A DNA stretch of 64,000 bases, taken from assembly GCA_047967505.1 (NCBI GenBank), contig CM106538.1. One strand, 5' to 3'. This document shows positions 10,944 to 22,715 of the stretch, in pieces. Within the stretch, counting starts at the first letter, position 1. Each line of letters opens with the position of its first letter. Under the pieces are notes generated by a model that was given only the letters and a program-made list of their open reading frames with translations, did not search any database and was not told the DNA's origin. The stretch comes from Dipteris shenzhenensis. Its lineage: Eukaryota > Polypodiophyta > Polypodiopsida > Gleicheniales. Position numbers and translations under genes: made by a program.

Positions 10944-12402
10944 TCACTTCTCTAAAACATTGAGAACATTGGGCTTTGAATTCCCAAATACACTCCTAGC
11001 TCTAAACCTAGTCGATAGAGAGTCAACGCTATTGTCATTGCTGGCCAGGGACATGGCTGCTGTCGTCAATGCCATACCTTGAAAATTGGTTCCAAAGGCA
11101 TTGAGGGCAGCCATGCGGTTCACCAAAATGACCTTGTAAGCATTGTGATTGATGTCAGTATGACCAATCACTCTTAACAAGGCCTTGCACTTCAGGAGGT
11201 CATCAGTGCCATGTGGAGAAAACTTTTTGTGGATAACCACAAAGTGCCCTTTTGCTTGGCCAAGGTAATGTGCCATTGAGTGATCTCGGCTAAAGCTACT
11301 GCGAACAAGGCATTGCCAAGATGAGAATAGGTCGACCTCAAATGCCTCCTGTAATAGTCCACCATTACATTAGAATTCCATTAAAGCAAAAGTATACCAA
11401 GAGAGAAGAAATTCAAAGCTCATAGTTTCTTACCACTATGGAGTCGTCATGCTCAATCCCTTCGTCTTTGTCAATGAGGATGGATCTAGAGGCTTCCTGC
11501 TGTTTGGAGTGAGATGTGGAGGCTTTTTCTGGAACATCAGGTAGGTTGGAGTGGATTGATGTCTTTACATCTTTGATTTGGGCCAGTGTTAAAGCAAGAA
11601 CCTCTTCTATTGAATCATCTGTTCCCAAAAACCAATCGTTCCACCTCGTGTCCACACAGGATACCAAGAGCTTCATCCTCTCAGAGACCAAACATAATCT
11701 CTATGTCATGGAGAAAGAGGTATTGTTCTCCATTGACAAGAAGGGGAGCAAGAAACCATATCATTGTTGCAGGGTCAATAGAGGTGGTGCCCGAGGTGGA
11801 TGGAATTTGAGAAGTAGAATGGGGTTCAGGAGGTCACTAGAGCACTTCCAGGGCTAATGTAGCTTCCCGCTCCTCAGCTTCTTCATCGATGGGCTCTTCA
11901 TTGTAGATGTTGGGCTCATCTACAGAAATAAGAGGATTGGAAAGGGTAGGGGCAGGGTTAGGGCTTGAGGTCAAGGCCTCCTCTTCCATTTGTCCCTCCT
12001 GGAGAAGGAAAATAAAGGTCATTTCCTAGGATAGGAACCTATTTCCTGTGTTTCCGATGACTCCACATGCTAGGAGGTCATCAGTGTCCACCTCCCTAAA
12101 CCCTAGGGGTGTGAGCTAGGCTCGAAAGCGATCTAAACGCTTCACGAACCTGAGTTCTTGATTGAACAAGTACTTAAATAATCAATTAGGACCCATCTTT
12201 TTGTAGACTCATTAAGTTGATATGCAAAACTCGTGATGTAGTCTTGCATGTACTTGATGAGGTCTTCAAAATTGTCTCGAGCTCCCAAGTAGGTGCCTAG
12301 GACATCTATACTCTTATCAAAGACTGGAAATAACTCCTCCTCTCTATCAATTAATGGAGTATGGGAGATGAAATCATGGAAGGCAGACCTAGCAGAATCC
12401 AT
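10944..12402 (-). pseudogene. Unknown ORF cluster, minus strand
   Basis: Four open segments in one direction (12402-12142, 12022-11837, 11691-11413, 11276-10944) read like a single decayed or intron-bearing protein. The first begins MDSARSAFHDFISH and contains charged helices. The second is acidic (Glu/Pro-rich). The third has LIDKDEGIEHDDS. The last has ARSVFGN near its end. No domain is recognised. It lies directly downstream, on the same strand, of the Ty3/gypsy remnant, so it could be an accessory or captured ORF of that element or part of an unrelated transposon. Confidence 0.35.
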
Positions 12403-12599
12403 GGTAGTTTGGTAGCTAGGAGAACTATGGCTATGATAGTGAAACTTTGAAGCTAAAGTAACTTCATAACCTATATATACCCAAATGTTCTAAATATAAA
12501 AACTAAAAAGAATAAAATTTTTGGAAAAAACTTGACATTGACATGAAACAAAACCATTCAAAACATCAAAATTAATTGCACCACTATTAATTGGAAAAT

Positions 12600-14754
12600 G
12601 TCAAAATCCACAATGGTTCCACCCTGCATTGTTTATAATCTTCAATATTGCAAAAGGGATAAAAGTGGCACTATGCACGAGCTTCTCTGCACGCTTTCCT
12701 ACCTTTTCACCATTTAAGGTAAAGTGAAAGGACTCAGACATGCCATCCTCCATGACCAATAGGTGTACGTCCCTGAGAGTCCACTGTGACGTGACAGCCA
12801 ATAAAGCCATCCAAGAAGCTGTATATCTGTGATCCAGCCACCTTTTCCAACACAGTTTCTATTAAGGGTAGGGGATAGTGATCCTTGATTGTGGCAGCAT
12901 TCGCATTCTTTAAGTTAACACATATCCTTAGCTTCTTGTTGTATTTAAGGACAATGACAAACCCAATCAGCGTGTTCTATCTCATAGATGAATCCTGCAT
13001 CTAAGAGTTTTTTTAGTTCGTCATAGACCATGGTGCCATATTTTGGATTTGTTCGATAAGGTCTACATACCTTAGGGTGGACACCTTCTCTAATAGGTAT
13101 CGTGTGTACCGCCACTTATGGGTGAAATTTCCTTCATTTCCTTGTATGGCCATGCTAGGTAGTCTCGGTATTCCATTAGCGTATGAGCTGTTTCCTAATG
13201 AATACCAATTTCTCTTCCTCCCCTTCAAGGGTGAGGTTTATTGTGTGAGTTTTGGCTGGTCCCTCATAGATTGGAGTCTTTCCAATGTTATTGGTTTCTT
13301 GCACTTTAGATTCTCTTACTGGTCTTGGCATTGCTATGGGGACACTGCCACTAGTGTAGTTCTTGAAGTACTCAGGCACTTCTCAAAGATCATGCTTTAA
13401 TGGTGTTGAACTAGCCTTACATGGGCTATGGGCATTGGGTGGCATAGGATCCTTAACCAATTTTTAAGGCTCTTGTGGACTTTCTTTTTCTAAAGTCTCA
13501 TTATCAAGCTTCATCCGCACATGTGGCTTAAACTTATGAAACTTCTTATGTTGGGAATTGTGGGGTAACTTTTCCACTGTCAAAGTATTCCCAAGTAAGG
13601 GTTTATTTGCTGGCATACTCCTTCAAGTCCAATGGGATACCATTCAAGAGGAGGTCGCTTAAATTTTGGGAGAGTTGGCTTGGTAAGATACAACTCTACA
13701 AATCCTCAGTTGGACTCGTTCGAACTCATTGAAGTGGTCGGCCTTGGCTTTGCGAACGACGTCATCCTTTGATTTTCTTGCAAGATATTCTAAATCATTA
13801 TCAAAGACATGGTCTTCTAATTGAGCATTTTTAGTCTATGTTTCAAGGTCCCAAGGAAAATTCGAGTCCTTATTAGAATGGGTACCTTCTTTTGTTTCAC
13901 TATTCCATTCAAGGTCAACAATAAAGAATGGCACTTCTAGATTGGGTGGTTCTTCTTTTGTGAGTGGAGGTTTTACCTACATGACCTTAGCATCAATTTG
14001 CGAAAAGATGGGATCTAGTGTATGGCAGTTTTCAATGGTCGCTAATGCTTGGATCCAACTGTTGACATTACTTTGTGTATTGCCCGCTAAGGCATACTAT
14101 TTGCAGAGGGGCTTATTTGCTTGAGATCATCATTGAAGAGGTTTCATCCAATGCTCTAGGCACAATTGGTTTTATTGCTCCTATCCCCACATTGACTCTT
14201 ACTGTGGTGTTGTGATTTTGGATTGTCAATCTATTAGTTCGCCAATCATGGAGGAATGATGCCTCACCCAACCAAGGATGTCCAAGCAAGATTTGATAAG
14301 ATTTCTTGGGGAGATCCAAGATTGTGAATTGAAGAGTAAAGCGAACTCTTGCGACTTTTGTGGACACTCCATTCACTATTCCCAAGGGCTTTGCAGGTGA
14401 ATCATCTGCAAGGCATATGTTGAAATTAGCCTTTTGCATTGGTGGGAGACCCCATTCATCATAGAGCTCATTGGATAGGACATTCACACCTGCTTCACCA
14501 TCCACTATGGCTTGGACTTCATCATATGCTTTATGGATCAAAGGGACGGTGATGTTGCATATGTCATCTCTCTCACCCACCTGCACAAGGATATGTTTGA
14601 TGTCTTCTATAGGGGGAGGGGGCTTTGCTAGTTCAATCCATCCTTTGAAACTCCCCAAAAGATTGGGACAATTTTGTAAGAGGATTCTGATGGGAATGGA
14701 CATCGGGCAACTTAGAATGCTAGAGAGTGTGGCACCTTCAAGTTGGTGTGCCAT
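12600..14754 (-). mobile_element. Ty3/gypsy-type pol remnant (protease to RT start)
   Basis: Reading on the minus strand, 14754-14113 encodes a retropepsin-like segment: the catalytic region reads IVDGEAGVNVL and the downstream flap and hydrophobic parts end in ILLGHPWL, with DG-E in place of the usual D-S/T-G. Degenerate linker sequence follows to about 13.1 kb. At 13080-12780 reverse-transcriptase N-terminal motifs appear in broken frames: LLDAGFIYEIEHADW, then residues resembling 'HYPLPLIE' and 'FLDGFIGC'. The palm domain with the catalytic YxDD is not found, so the copy is truncated at about 12.6 kb. No LTRs were identified. Confidence 0.65.
14113..14754 (-). pseudogene. Gypsy retropepsin-like segment
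   Basis: A 213-residue open frame. Residues about 80-180 match the plant gypsy aspartic protease layout: an AIVDGEAGVNVLS active-site-like loop, a substrate-flap region with CLADDS, and the terminal LLGHPWL that usually precedes the RT linker. The active site has DGE rather than DSG or DTG; plant elements with DGG or DGA at this place exist, so the loss of activity is likely but not certain. The upstream gag was not recognised. Confidence 0.65.
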
Positions 14755-15172
14755 GACATTATGTTGTGGATCTTATTGTTAGAACAGAGGCTCGAGGACA
14801 ATGTTGATACTTGGTAGGGCCATTTCGAGGACGTAAACCTTTCTTAAGGGGAAGGGAATGTTATGTCAACCATAATTGCGTAAAGCTAAGGTAGGAGACC
14901 AAGAGGGCTTGACAGTGCAACGGTGGACATGCAAATTAATGCCTAGGCAAAATAGATCTAGCATTTAGAGGGATGCCAAGAGAGGGTAAGAGGGTAAGGG
15001 CCTTGGAAATGACACTTGGCATCATAAGGAGTCCACGTGGCATGCACTGGGTTCAAGGGACACTTCCAAAGAGAGGCTCCACAAAGGAAATTGGAGAAAC
15101 AAGGGAGTTAATAGGACGGCTCTAGGAGAGCACTTTGTGATGGCTAGGTGGAGAACTAGAGAAGCCCTCGGT

Positions 15173-15174
<2 letters not shown>

Positions 15175-15222
<48 letters not shown>
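15175..15222. repeat. CT microsatellite
   Basis: An almost pure (TC)n run of about 48 bp. The minus-strand Arg-Glu repeat frames through it are not genes. Confidence 0.97.
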
Positions 15223-15225
<3 letters not shown>

Positions 15226-15390
15226 AAGGCCACCGGGCACCCCACTAAACACACACAAACAAACACAACACAATGGACAAATGAAGTTGTCATAATGCAA
15301 ACATGACAATATAAGTGGTATATACAATTTGAAGAAAAGGAAGTTCGGTTTGTAGGATGCAAGGTCATATCTCGAGCCATTTATACTTGC

Positions 15391-17587
15391 TAAACCTTCA
15401 GCTTGAGTCCCTTTTGGTATTACAAAACCCAACAATGCGACCCTGCCAAAGATTCTCTTTATTTACTATGTCCTTTCTTGAAACCTTGAATGGTGGACCT
15501 ATCATATAATGTTGCATTGTAGCCCAGGATATTATCCTGAACTCTTGAGAATCCAAAAATCTATGTCGTCCTTCAAAATGTGGCCTACACAAGATTGAAG
15601 AGATAGATTCGGTCTAGGGGAGGGGAAGGGGAGTGCTCCACCATTGTAGAAAGAAAGGGAGCAAAGAGAAAAAAGTTTGAGAGGAGGAGGCTGAGAGAAG
15701 GTTGAGAGGAGAAGCTAAGAAGAAGGTTGTGAGTGAATGGGGATAGTTTGGGAAGACTCCTAGGAGGTGTTTGGGGGGGTGGGGACACTTTTCCCCAAAA
15801 AAAAAAAAAATTTTTGAGGGAGTGGGGGAGGTGGGGATTCCACACGAATTTGGGCCCACCATGGAGAAGGAAGATGGTAGGGGGACCATCCAAAAGTTTA
15901 AGGGGATGAGTCAATGCCCCAAGAGGTGGTGCAGGCAAGAGGGATGCAAGTGGAAGGCAGTGGGGCCCAAGGGAGGTCTCTCCGCCAATGAGAGACCAAT
16001 ATAGAATCCTTGATTCTTTTATGTATGCATAGGTGAAATAGATATGTCTTATTTTCTAGTGTTGAGATTATAATATATTATCATATTTATATGTTAAAGT
16101 GCTATAAGTTAACTAATCATATCAATTAACACATTTCAAGTGTTGATAACATGTATTGATCATAGTTATGAAAAATAATTTACTCATATAGATCATCTCT
16201 TGCCATTTGTGTTTATGCACTAGATGAAGATATTTTTACATTTTAAAACTTGTTATATATATTCACACTAGAAGAGGGCTTAGATGTGGTATTATATGGA
16301 AGCAATGAAGTGGTATCTTTTGGATGAAGACATATTGATGCTCTCATACTTGTGTGCCATTTTTAATGTTGTTTGTGATGAGAATAGTTTTGTAGTGATA
16401 AAATTACCAACCATTTGAGTATAAAAAACAATTTGTGATCAAGATGAAATCATACCCAAGGCTTACCTACATGATATTAGACAACCAAATCTAAAGGAGT
16501 AAAATTCGAGCCATTTCCTTGCTCTAGAGAAGTGTTAGCAATAGGTGCATTCAAAGGCTATATTCAAAATTTTCTTTATATGGACCATGGTAGATGTAAT
16601 CAAGCTAATGTGATAAGGCATCACTCAAAATTTGCAATGCAGTATAGTTCATATTTATATGTTTAGAGTACTATTAAATGGGCTTTCTTGACATCACCTA
16701 GGCATAGGTAGTTATTTACCAGAAGAAAAGGATTGTATGGAGAGCATAAATTACTGACATGGTCATGGGTATTGAGGATGAACATTTTTTATGTGTAAGT
16801 TTATTGTTCTTAACGCTTAAGAGATTTCTTATGTTGAATGTAAGTACAACTTAACGTTACTGGTTGGTATAAAACTATGTTGAGAAAGCATAAATGAAAA
16901 TAAATGAAGAGGTTAGTGGGACAAATGATGCAATAATAGGGATTCAAGATATTAGTGGGATTGCTCTCAATGCTCTCTCTATATTGGAGGATATAGATGG
17001 TAGAATAGCTACTAGTGAAGGAGAATTAGTTTAACCACATAAATGGTCAGAGGCTTTTGGTGATTATTTGACTTAACCAAATACCCATATGTAATCAAGG
17101 TATCAATGAAGAACAAGACTATTACATACTAGAGCATTTGGGTAGATGTGAAATATAACATGTTCCATTAAATTCATGGGAATTTGGATGAGTTTAAATG
17201 ATGAAGAATCCCCACAAGCATTTTTAATTGATATTTGTCATGTATTTTGATGGTAATATGACATTTATTGGTGATAGCTTCTCCTACACTTCCTAATGCA
17301 ATCTTGTCAATCATCACATTTTCATTTAATATTCATGCTATTTTAAGGCAAAATTTATTCTCATCAATTGTGCATTAATGCAAAATTTTTAAAATTATCT
17401 AAAGACATCTCATGGCATAAAAAATCCAAAGTTTTCACAAAATTCTCCCATACCTTTGGATGTTGGACACTGGCTACTAGAGCAAGCTGCAAGGTAGTAT
17501 GAGGTGTTGCTCATGATATCAAAATGTTAGAGAGATTAAAGAGTAATATTTGAGGCTTGGTGCGAGTTTGAGGGTGGAGAGCCAAGA
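15391..17587 (+). mobile_element. 2.2-kb dispersed repeat, copy 1
   Basis: The segment from TAAACCTTCAGCTTGAG to GGAGAGCCAAGAC is repeated in the same orientation at 60404-62633 with only scattered substitutions and one 35-bp indel. Flanking sequence differs on both sides, so the ends are real element or segment boundaries. There is no long conserved open frame, no terminal inverted repeat and no TG...CA end. A polypurine stretch and a poly-A run lie near 15770-15815. It is probably a non-autonomous element of unknown class, or a piece of a larger one. Confidence 0.8.
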
Positions 17588-18254
17588 CAAATGAAACTAA
17601 GGTTTGCAAAAGTTACTAAGAATACACACTAGAAGTATATCAAAGCATGCATAAGAAAGATTGAACTAGAAATTAAGATATGTGGTTATACCTTAACATA
17701 CTTCTTGTGATTTGGCATGATGAGAGTCTTTTCTTTCAAAGTCATGCTCTCTTTTAGTAGCTTTCAAAGTTTATTTTTATTGATTATTAAAATCTACAAA
17801 ACTAGTGCGTATTTATTTTATTAAAACATTATTGGAAAAAGTAGAACTACGGTTTGATAGCAATCATTTACAGTAGTCACAAGAGATACTTAAGGAAAAT
17901 CATTTTTCAAAAATACCATGGATGGTTTATATAAATGGTAGTGTTGTAATTAGTAATATTTTTTCCCACATGGAGGGTGTCTAGCTTCCTTAATATATTT
18001 TTCACAAGCCTTGAAAATTACTTCATTAGATAGTTGTTAATAAAACTCTATTGTTGCTCTTGTTGTAGATGATTTATCATGATAGTTTTTGACATTACCG
18101 TTTGTGAATTGGTCAAAGTCATCCTTGTTTTGCTAGTTGTTGATTGCACTATTTCATGAAGTCATTTAGTTTTTCATAGGAATGGAGCCCTCAAATGTAC
18201 GCACTTGGCTCCTCACGTGCGTTATTTGTTAGCTTCATTTGGGATGTTTGTAAG

Positions 18255-19105
18255 TAGCATGGGATATGCTTGTAGCTCTTTATGTGTCTAGGAACACTTC
18301 TAGGATTCTCACACTGAGAAACCAAATCAACCAAAGTTTCTACAACCGCAATGAAACTTATCATGCTTATGTACTCAAGATCAAGGATTACAATAATCAA
18401 CTCGCACAAGCAAGAGGAGAGACCATGAATCCCATAGAAATAGTTCAAGTCATTCTAAATAGGCTAGGAAAGGGATATAAGGATCTAGTCTAGAGTATTA
18501 CCATTCAATGACAAATTCCAACCATTGAAGAGCTACAATGAGTGTTACTTGGTGAAGAACTCAAGATGCAAGCCATTCATGCACACAAAGGTCATTCCAA
18601 TGATCAAGCATTCACATCCTCAGATAGAAGTAGAGGCAGAGGCATGAGTAGAGGTAGATCATTTCAGCAAAGTGGTCGTCATCAACAACAAAGAAGTCAG
18701 CAAAGTTAGCATCCTCAGCAACATCAACGTTAAAATCCAAGAGGAAATCATTCCAATAGAGGAAGATTCCAAGGATGAGGGAATGCATCCACCACCATAT
18801 AAAGCATTCAATGCAATTACTGTCATAAGTTTGGACACTATGAAAGAGATTGTTGCAAGAAGCAATACGACCAAGGCGGTCAATCTAGCAACAATTGAGG
18901 GAATTTTTGAGCAAGAGAAAATCATCGTGGTGGATATTCAAGTCACAGTCATTATGCTAATGAACGTGAGAATATGTTTCTTGCAAGCAAGGACATGCAG
19001 AAGACTGAAACAGTATATCTTGACATTGATTGCAATTCAAAAGGGGAATGCAGTTATAACGTTGATCAAGCATATCAAAATCCTTGATACATAGATAGTG
19101 GCGCA
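18255..19105 (+). pseudogene. Copia A gag remnant with CCHC knuckle
   Basis: The segment 18266-18493 encodes a helical copia gag piece (LRNQINQSF...NPIEIVQVILNRLGKGYKDLV). A basic Gly/Arg/Gln-rich linker follows, then the nucleic-acid-binding knuckle CNYCHKFGHYERDC at 18822-18863 (CX2CX4HX4C, all four ligands present). The frame is broken several times. It runs into the protease DSGA motif at about 19094-19105, where the MITE has inserted. Confidence 0.8.
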
Positions 19106-19348
19106 CTCGAGGGGGTCATTCATCATATGTAACCCTATCACATGAGTTCAATAGAATGATATTTTTAATATCTAAATTTTATAGAAATTAATTTACATAA
19201 GGAAGTTTTTAAATGATTTTGAAAAAATTGATAGGTTTGTATAGAAAAAGGGTATATTTTATTAATGGAAAAATTACAAATAAGGGATTTTACAAATAGG
19301 CCTTGAACACACGTGATATAGAGGGTTTACACATAGTGACCCCCCCAA
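19106..19348 (+). mobile_element. 243-bp MITE with 9-bp target duplication, copy 1
   Basis: The insert starts CTCGAGGGGGTCA and ends TGACCCCCCCAA. Its terminal 40-45 bp are imperfect inverted repeats (TAACCCTATCAC at one end pairs with GTGATATAGAGGGTTTA at the other). It is flanked by AGTGGCGCA (19097-19105) and AGTGGTGCA (19349-19357), a 9-bp target duplication with one substitution. A related copy lies in opposite orientation at 25043-25289. The target is the protease motif of copia A. The duplication size suggests Mutator-like or, less likely, hAT mobilisation. Confidence 0.92.
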
Positions 19349-20440
19349 AGTGGTGCATCATCTCATATGACAAAACATCAAGAATGGTTCACAGAGATGA
19401 AACCATTAGAAGGATAGAAGAACGGTATATACACTACAGATAACACAACAAATCCAATCCAAGGGAAAGGCATTGTCCCTATGAATAATGAAAGGATTGG
19501 TGAAAGATGTACTCTATGTTCCGAAAGGGTTTCGAAGCTCAACAAGAACCTCTTATCATTTGGTGAAATGACAAAACACAACTATTGAGTCATCTTTTAT
19601 GGAGATGAATGTAGGATTAGAGGCAAACTCAAAGGATATCATCTAGTAGGAAAAGAAGTCAAGGAAAGATGCTTGTTCAAAATGCTAGCTTCAGTACCGA
19701 ATTTGCATGCCATGTCAGTTCAACTGCAACAACAGATGCCACTTTTCGCAATATGGCACAAGAGATATGGACATGTCAATTTCAAAAGATTGAAAGAGCT
19801 CGAAAATTAGAATATGGCAATTGGAATTTTGAAACTTTAGTTCTTGGAAACGTTTGCGAAGCATGCTGCTTTGGTAAACAAAAGCGAACCAATTTTGGTA
19901 GAAGCACCTCTAGAGTACGAGGCATTCTTGATTCAATTTTGGTAGAAGCACCTCTAGAGTACGAGGTATTCTTGATTTTGGTAGAAGCACCTCTAGAGTA
20001 CGAGGTATTCTCTATGTTCCGAAAGGGTTTCGAAGCTCAACAAGAACCTCTTATCATTTGGTGAAATGACAAAACACAACTATTGAGTCATCTTTTATGG
20101 AGATGAATGTAGGATTAGAGGCAAACTCAAAGGATATCATCTAGTAGGAAAAGAAGTCAAGGAAAGATGCTTGTTCAAAATGCTAGCTTCAGTACAGAAT
20201 TTGCATGCCATGTCAGTTCAACTGCAACAACAGATGCCACTTTTCGCAATATGGCACAAGAGATATGGACATGTCAATTTCAAAAGATTGAAAGAGCTCG
20301 AAAATTAGAATATGGCAATTGGAATTTTGAAACTTTAGTTCTTGGAAACGTTTGCGAAGCATGCTGCTTTGGTAAACAAAAGCAAACCAATTTTGGTAGA
20401 AGAACCTCTAGAGTACGAGGTATTCTTGATTTGATTTAGA
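19349..20440 (+). pseudogene. Copia A protease to gag-pre-integrase, duplicated
   Basis: After the MITE the protease reading resumes with the 'SSHMT' equivalent, then a gag-pre-integrase part with the zinc-binding WHKRYGHVNFKRL motif (about 19765). The sequence from 19513 to 20010 is repeated at 20011 onwards with a 498-bp period. The frames carry stops in both units. In the first unit a 41-bp block (TTTTGGTAGAAGCACC...) occurs three times in a row between about 19892 and 20010. Confidence 0.8.
19513..20440. repeat. 498-bp tandem duplication inside copia A
   Basis: TCTATGTTCCGAAAGGG begins at 19513 and again at 20011. The two units are nearly identical over about 400 bp, apart from the triplicated 41-bp block at the end of unit 1. 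The high identity means the duplication is younger than most of the element's decay. Confidence 0.93.
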
Positions 20441-20785
20441 CAAATATATGGGGTCATGCCTAGACCCGCAGCATCAATGGTTCACTTTACTATTTGACTT
20501 TCATCGATGACCACAGTAGATATTATTGGGTCTAATTTTTGAAAGAGAAATCTGAAGTCTTTTCCAGATTTTAAGAATTCAAAGCCATGGTAGAAAACCA
20601 GACATGCAGAAAGATCAAAGACATGAGATCAGATAGAGGAGGTGAATATATATCTTCAACATTCATGAATTTTTGCAGAAGTAATGACATTCAAAGACAA
20701 TTTACTTGTGGAGATACTCCTCATCAAAATGCAAGAGCTAAAAGGAAGAATGGTACTTTAGCAAGTACTGCTAGAGCAATGCTCA
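20441..20785 (+). pseudogene. Copia A integrase core fragment
   Basis: Encodes the copia integrase core: [22 protein letters not shown], a GGEYIS segment with the catalytic Glu, and TPHQNARAKRKNGTL. Several frame interruptions occur. It ends at RAML near 20785, where the orientation of the element flips. Confidence 0.8.
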
Positions 20786-22025
20786 GGGAGTGGCTGCACT
20801 CTTGCAATCTGCCACATGAAAATTCTTCAAGAGACTGTCAACATACTTTAGCTGATTCATGAAGGTGCTATCTAAGTCTCTCCAGAACTCAATTCCAAGA
20901 CCAAGATCTTTCATGTCAAACTCTACAAATAAGTCTTGTTTCAATTTTTTGATGCTATCATTACTTCCGATCACAATTAGTTCATCTACGTACAAAAATG
21001 CATTAATAATTTCTTCCCCTTAAACTTTGTAGTAGAGAGTATGATCTACATTGGATTTCATGTATCCCAAATTAGCAAAATACTTGTCGATTCTATTGTA
21101 CCAACTTCTGGGTGCTTGCTTTAAGCCATAGAGGCTTTTCTTGAGATTGCAAACCTGATTGTCTTTTCTTGGTCCAAAATAACCTGCTGGTTGTTGCATG
21201 TAGACTTCTTCATCTAGGTAACCATTGATAAAACAATTCTTGACATGTACATGGTACACATTCCTTCTGTTGAGTATCGCTAGTGATAGCAAGAACCATA
21301 TGGAATCCATCTTTGCTACTAGAGCATAAGTCTCATCATAGTCTTAACCATATTGCTATGCAAATCCTTTTGCAACTAGTCTCAATGCTTTCATCTGGAT
21401 TGTACTTTACTTTGTAAACCCATTTGTTTGCTATGGCCTTCTTTCCTGGTGGAAGGTCGCATAACTCCCAAGTGTTGTTTTTGTACAAAGCTTCTATTTC
21501 TTCATTCATAGTAGTTTGCCATTATGGCTTGTCAACTGCGTCTTCAAAGTACATTGGCTCTTCGGTAGCCATGATGGTATTCATAAGAGAATAATTGGTA
21601 GCTTTGATCTAAATTGCTTTTCCTTTATAAGAATATGTCAATTTTGCTGGTGGTCTCTTTCTCTAGTATACTATCTGCATTGTTGTTGCCCTTCTCGGGG
21701 TGTCTCTGGCAATTCTTGCTCTTCTTCATCAACCTTTTCTGTAGGTGACTAAGTAATCGACATGTGTCGATATCCTGAGAATTTGATGTTTTTCATTTTG
21801 ATTCCTCATTAAAGATTACATCTTTGGAGATAATGACCTTGTGGTTGATGGGATCATACAGCTTGTATACTTTTCTTTCTTCACTATGGCCAACAATGAT
21901 GCATTTCCATGACTTCACATCCAATTTTTTGTAATGATCATCATGTATGTGGGCATATTCTATGCAACCAAATATGCAGAGATGACCAATGCATGGCTTG
22001 TGTCCACTGAATGCTAGAACAGAGT
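20786..22025 (-). pseudogene. Inverted copia A segment: integrase end and RT
   Basis: On the minus strand, 22025 to 20786 reads integrase C-terminal sequence (HKPCIGHLCIFGCIEYAHI) and then RT (YLDEEVYMQQPAGYF, SLYGLKQAPRSWY). The YVDE-like segment at 20995 stands where YVDD is expected, and the end corresponds to the residues before the RNase H linker. The flanking parts of the same element lie on the plus strand and continue precisely at each border. About 38 codons between RAML and the inverted part are missing compared with copia B. Confidence 0.85.
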
Positions 22026-22715
22026 TTGAAACTTAAAAAATATTTTTAAAAGCCTACCATCAATGACAAGTACTATAGGCAACTCATCGAATCTCTTATA
22101 TATCTGACTATCACACAGCTAGATATTTGTTATGCAATAAGTTCACTTGCACAGTTTATGGCAAATCCAAAACAGTCTCACTGGAATATAGCCAAAAGAG
22201 TCTTCAAATACATCAGAGGTACAAGATAGTTTGGAATAGAATACAGAGAAGTCATCCAAGGTTGCATAGATACAGTGACAATGACTATACCGGAGATCAT
22301 GAGACCAGGAGATCCACACAGGGATATGCAGTTTTCCTCGGTCAAGGTGCTATATCATGGTTTTCAAACAAATGGCCAACTATTTCTTTGTCTTCAATAA
22401 AAGCAGAATATAGAGCACTCACTACAGGTGCATGTGAAGCTATATGGCTCAGAAGACTATTGTCAGAAACATATTACTTTGATGATTCAAAGCCAATAAC
22501 AATATACTATGATAATCAATTGGCTCAAGTATTGGCAAAGAATCGAGTATATCACTCCAAAACAAAGCACATTGATGTCAAAGAGCACTTCATCAGAGAA
22601 AGAGTATTACTTGGTGACATCATAGTACAACATTGTGATAGTAAAGAAAATGTTGCAAACATCTTTACCAAACCACTTGGCAAATATCTTTTCAAGAAGC
22701 ACCGACAAGCATCTT
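22026..22715 (+). pseudogene. Copia A RNase H remnant
   Basis: Plus-strand sequence from SLKL near 22030 onwards corresponds to the copia linker (LIYLTITQLDICYAISSLAQF) and RNase H, including a YSDNDYTGDHETRRSTQGYAVFLG stretch and a KTKHIDVKEHFIRERVLLGDI tail. An open frame from 22127 to 22777 covers it only in part, and other parts are in other frames. Similarity to copies B and D ends near 22715. Confidence 0.85.

Larger units (their letters stand above)
18255..22715 (+). mobile_element. Ty1/copia element A, rearranged
   Basis: Collinear with the minus-strand copy at 29.1-33.5 kb: gag helical region (18255-18640), CCHC knuckle, protease, gag-pre-integrase and integrase, then RNase H at 22030-22715. 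Both ends are truncated: the gag start and the LTRs are missing, and similarity stops near 22715. Four structural changes are visible: a MITE at 19106-19348, a 498-bp tandem duplication, a 41-bp triplication, and an inversion of the part encoding integrase end plus RT (about 20786-22025). Many stops and frameshifts make it inactive. Confidence 0.85.

Noticed and set aside
15391-17587. A Helitron
   Set aside because: No convincing 5' TC and 3' CTRR with hairpin at the shared borders, and no A/T target junction.
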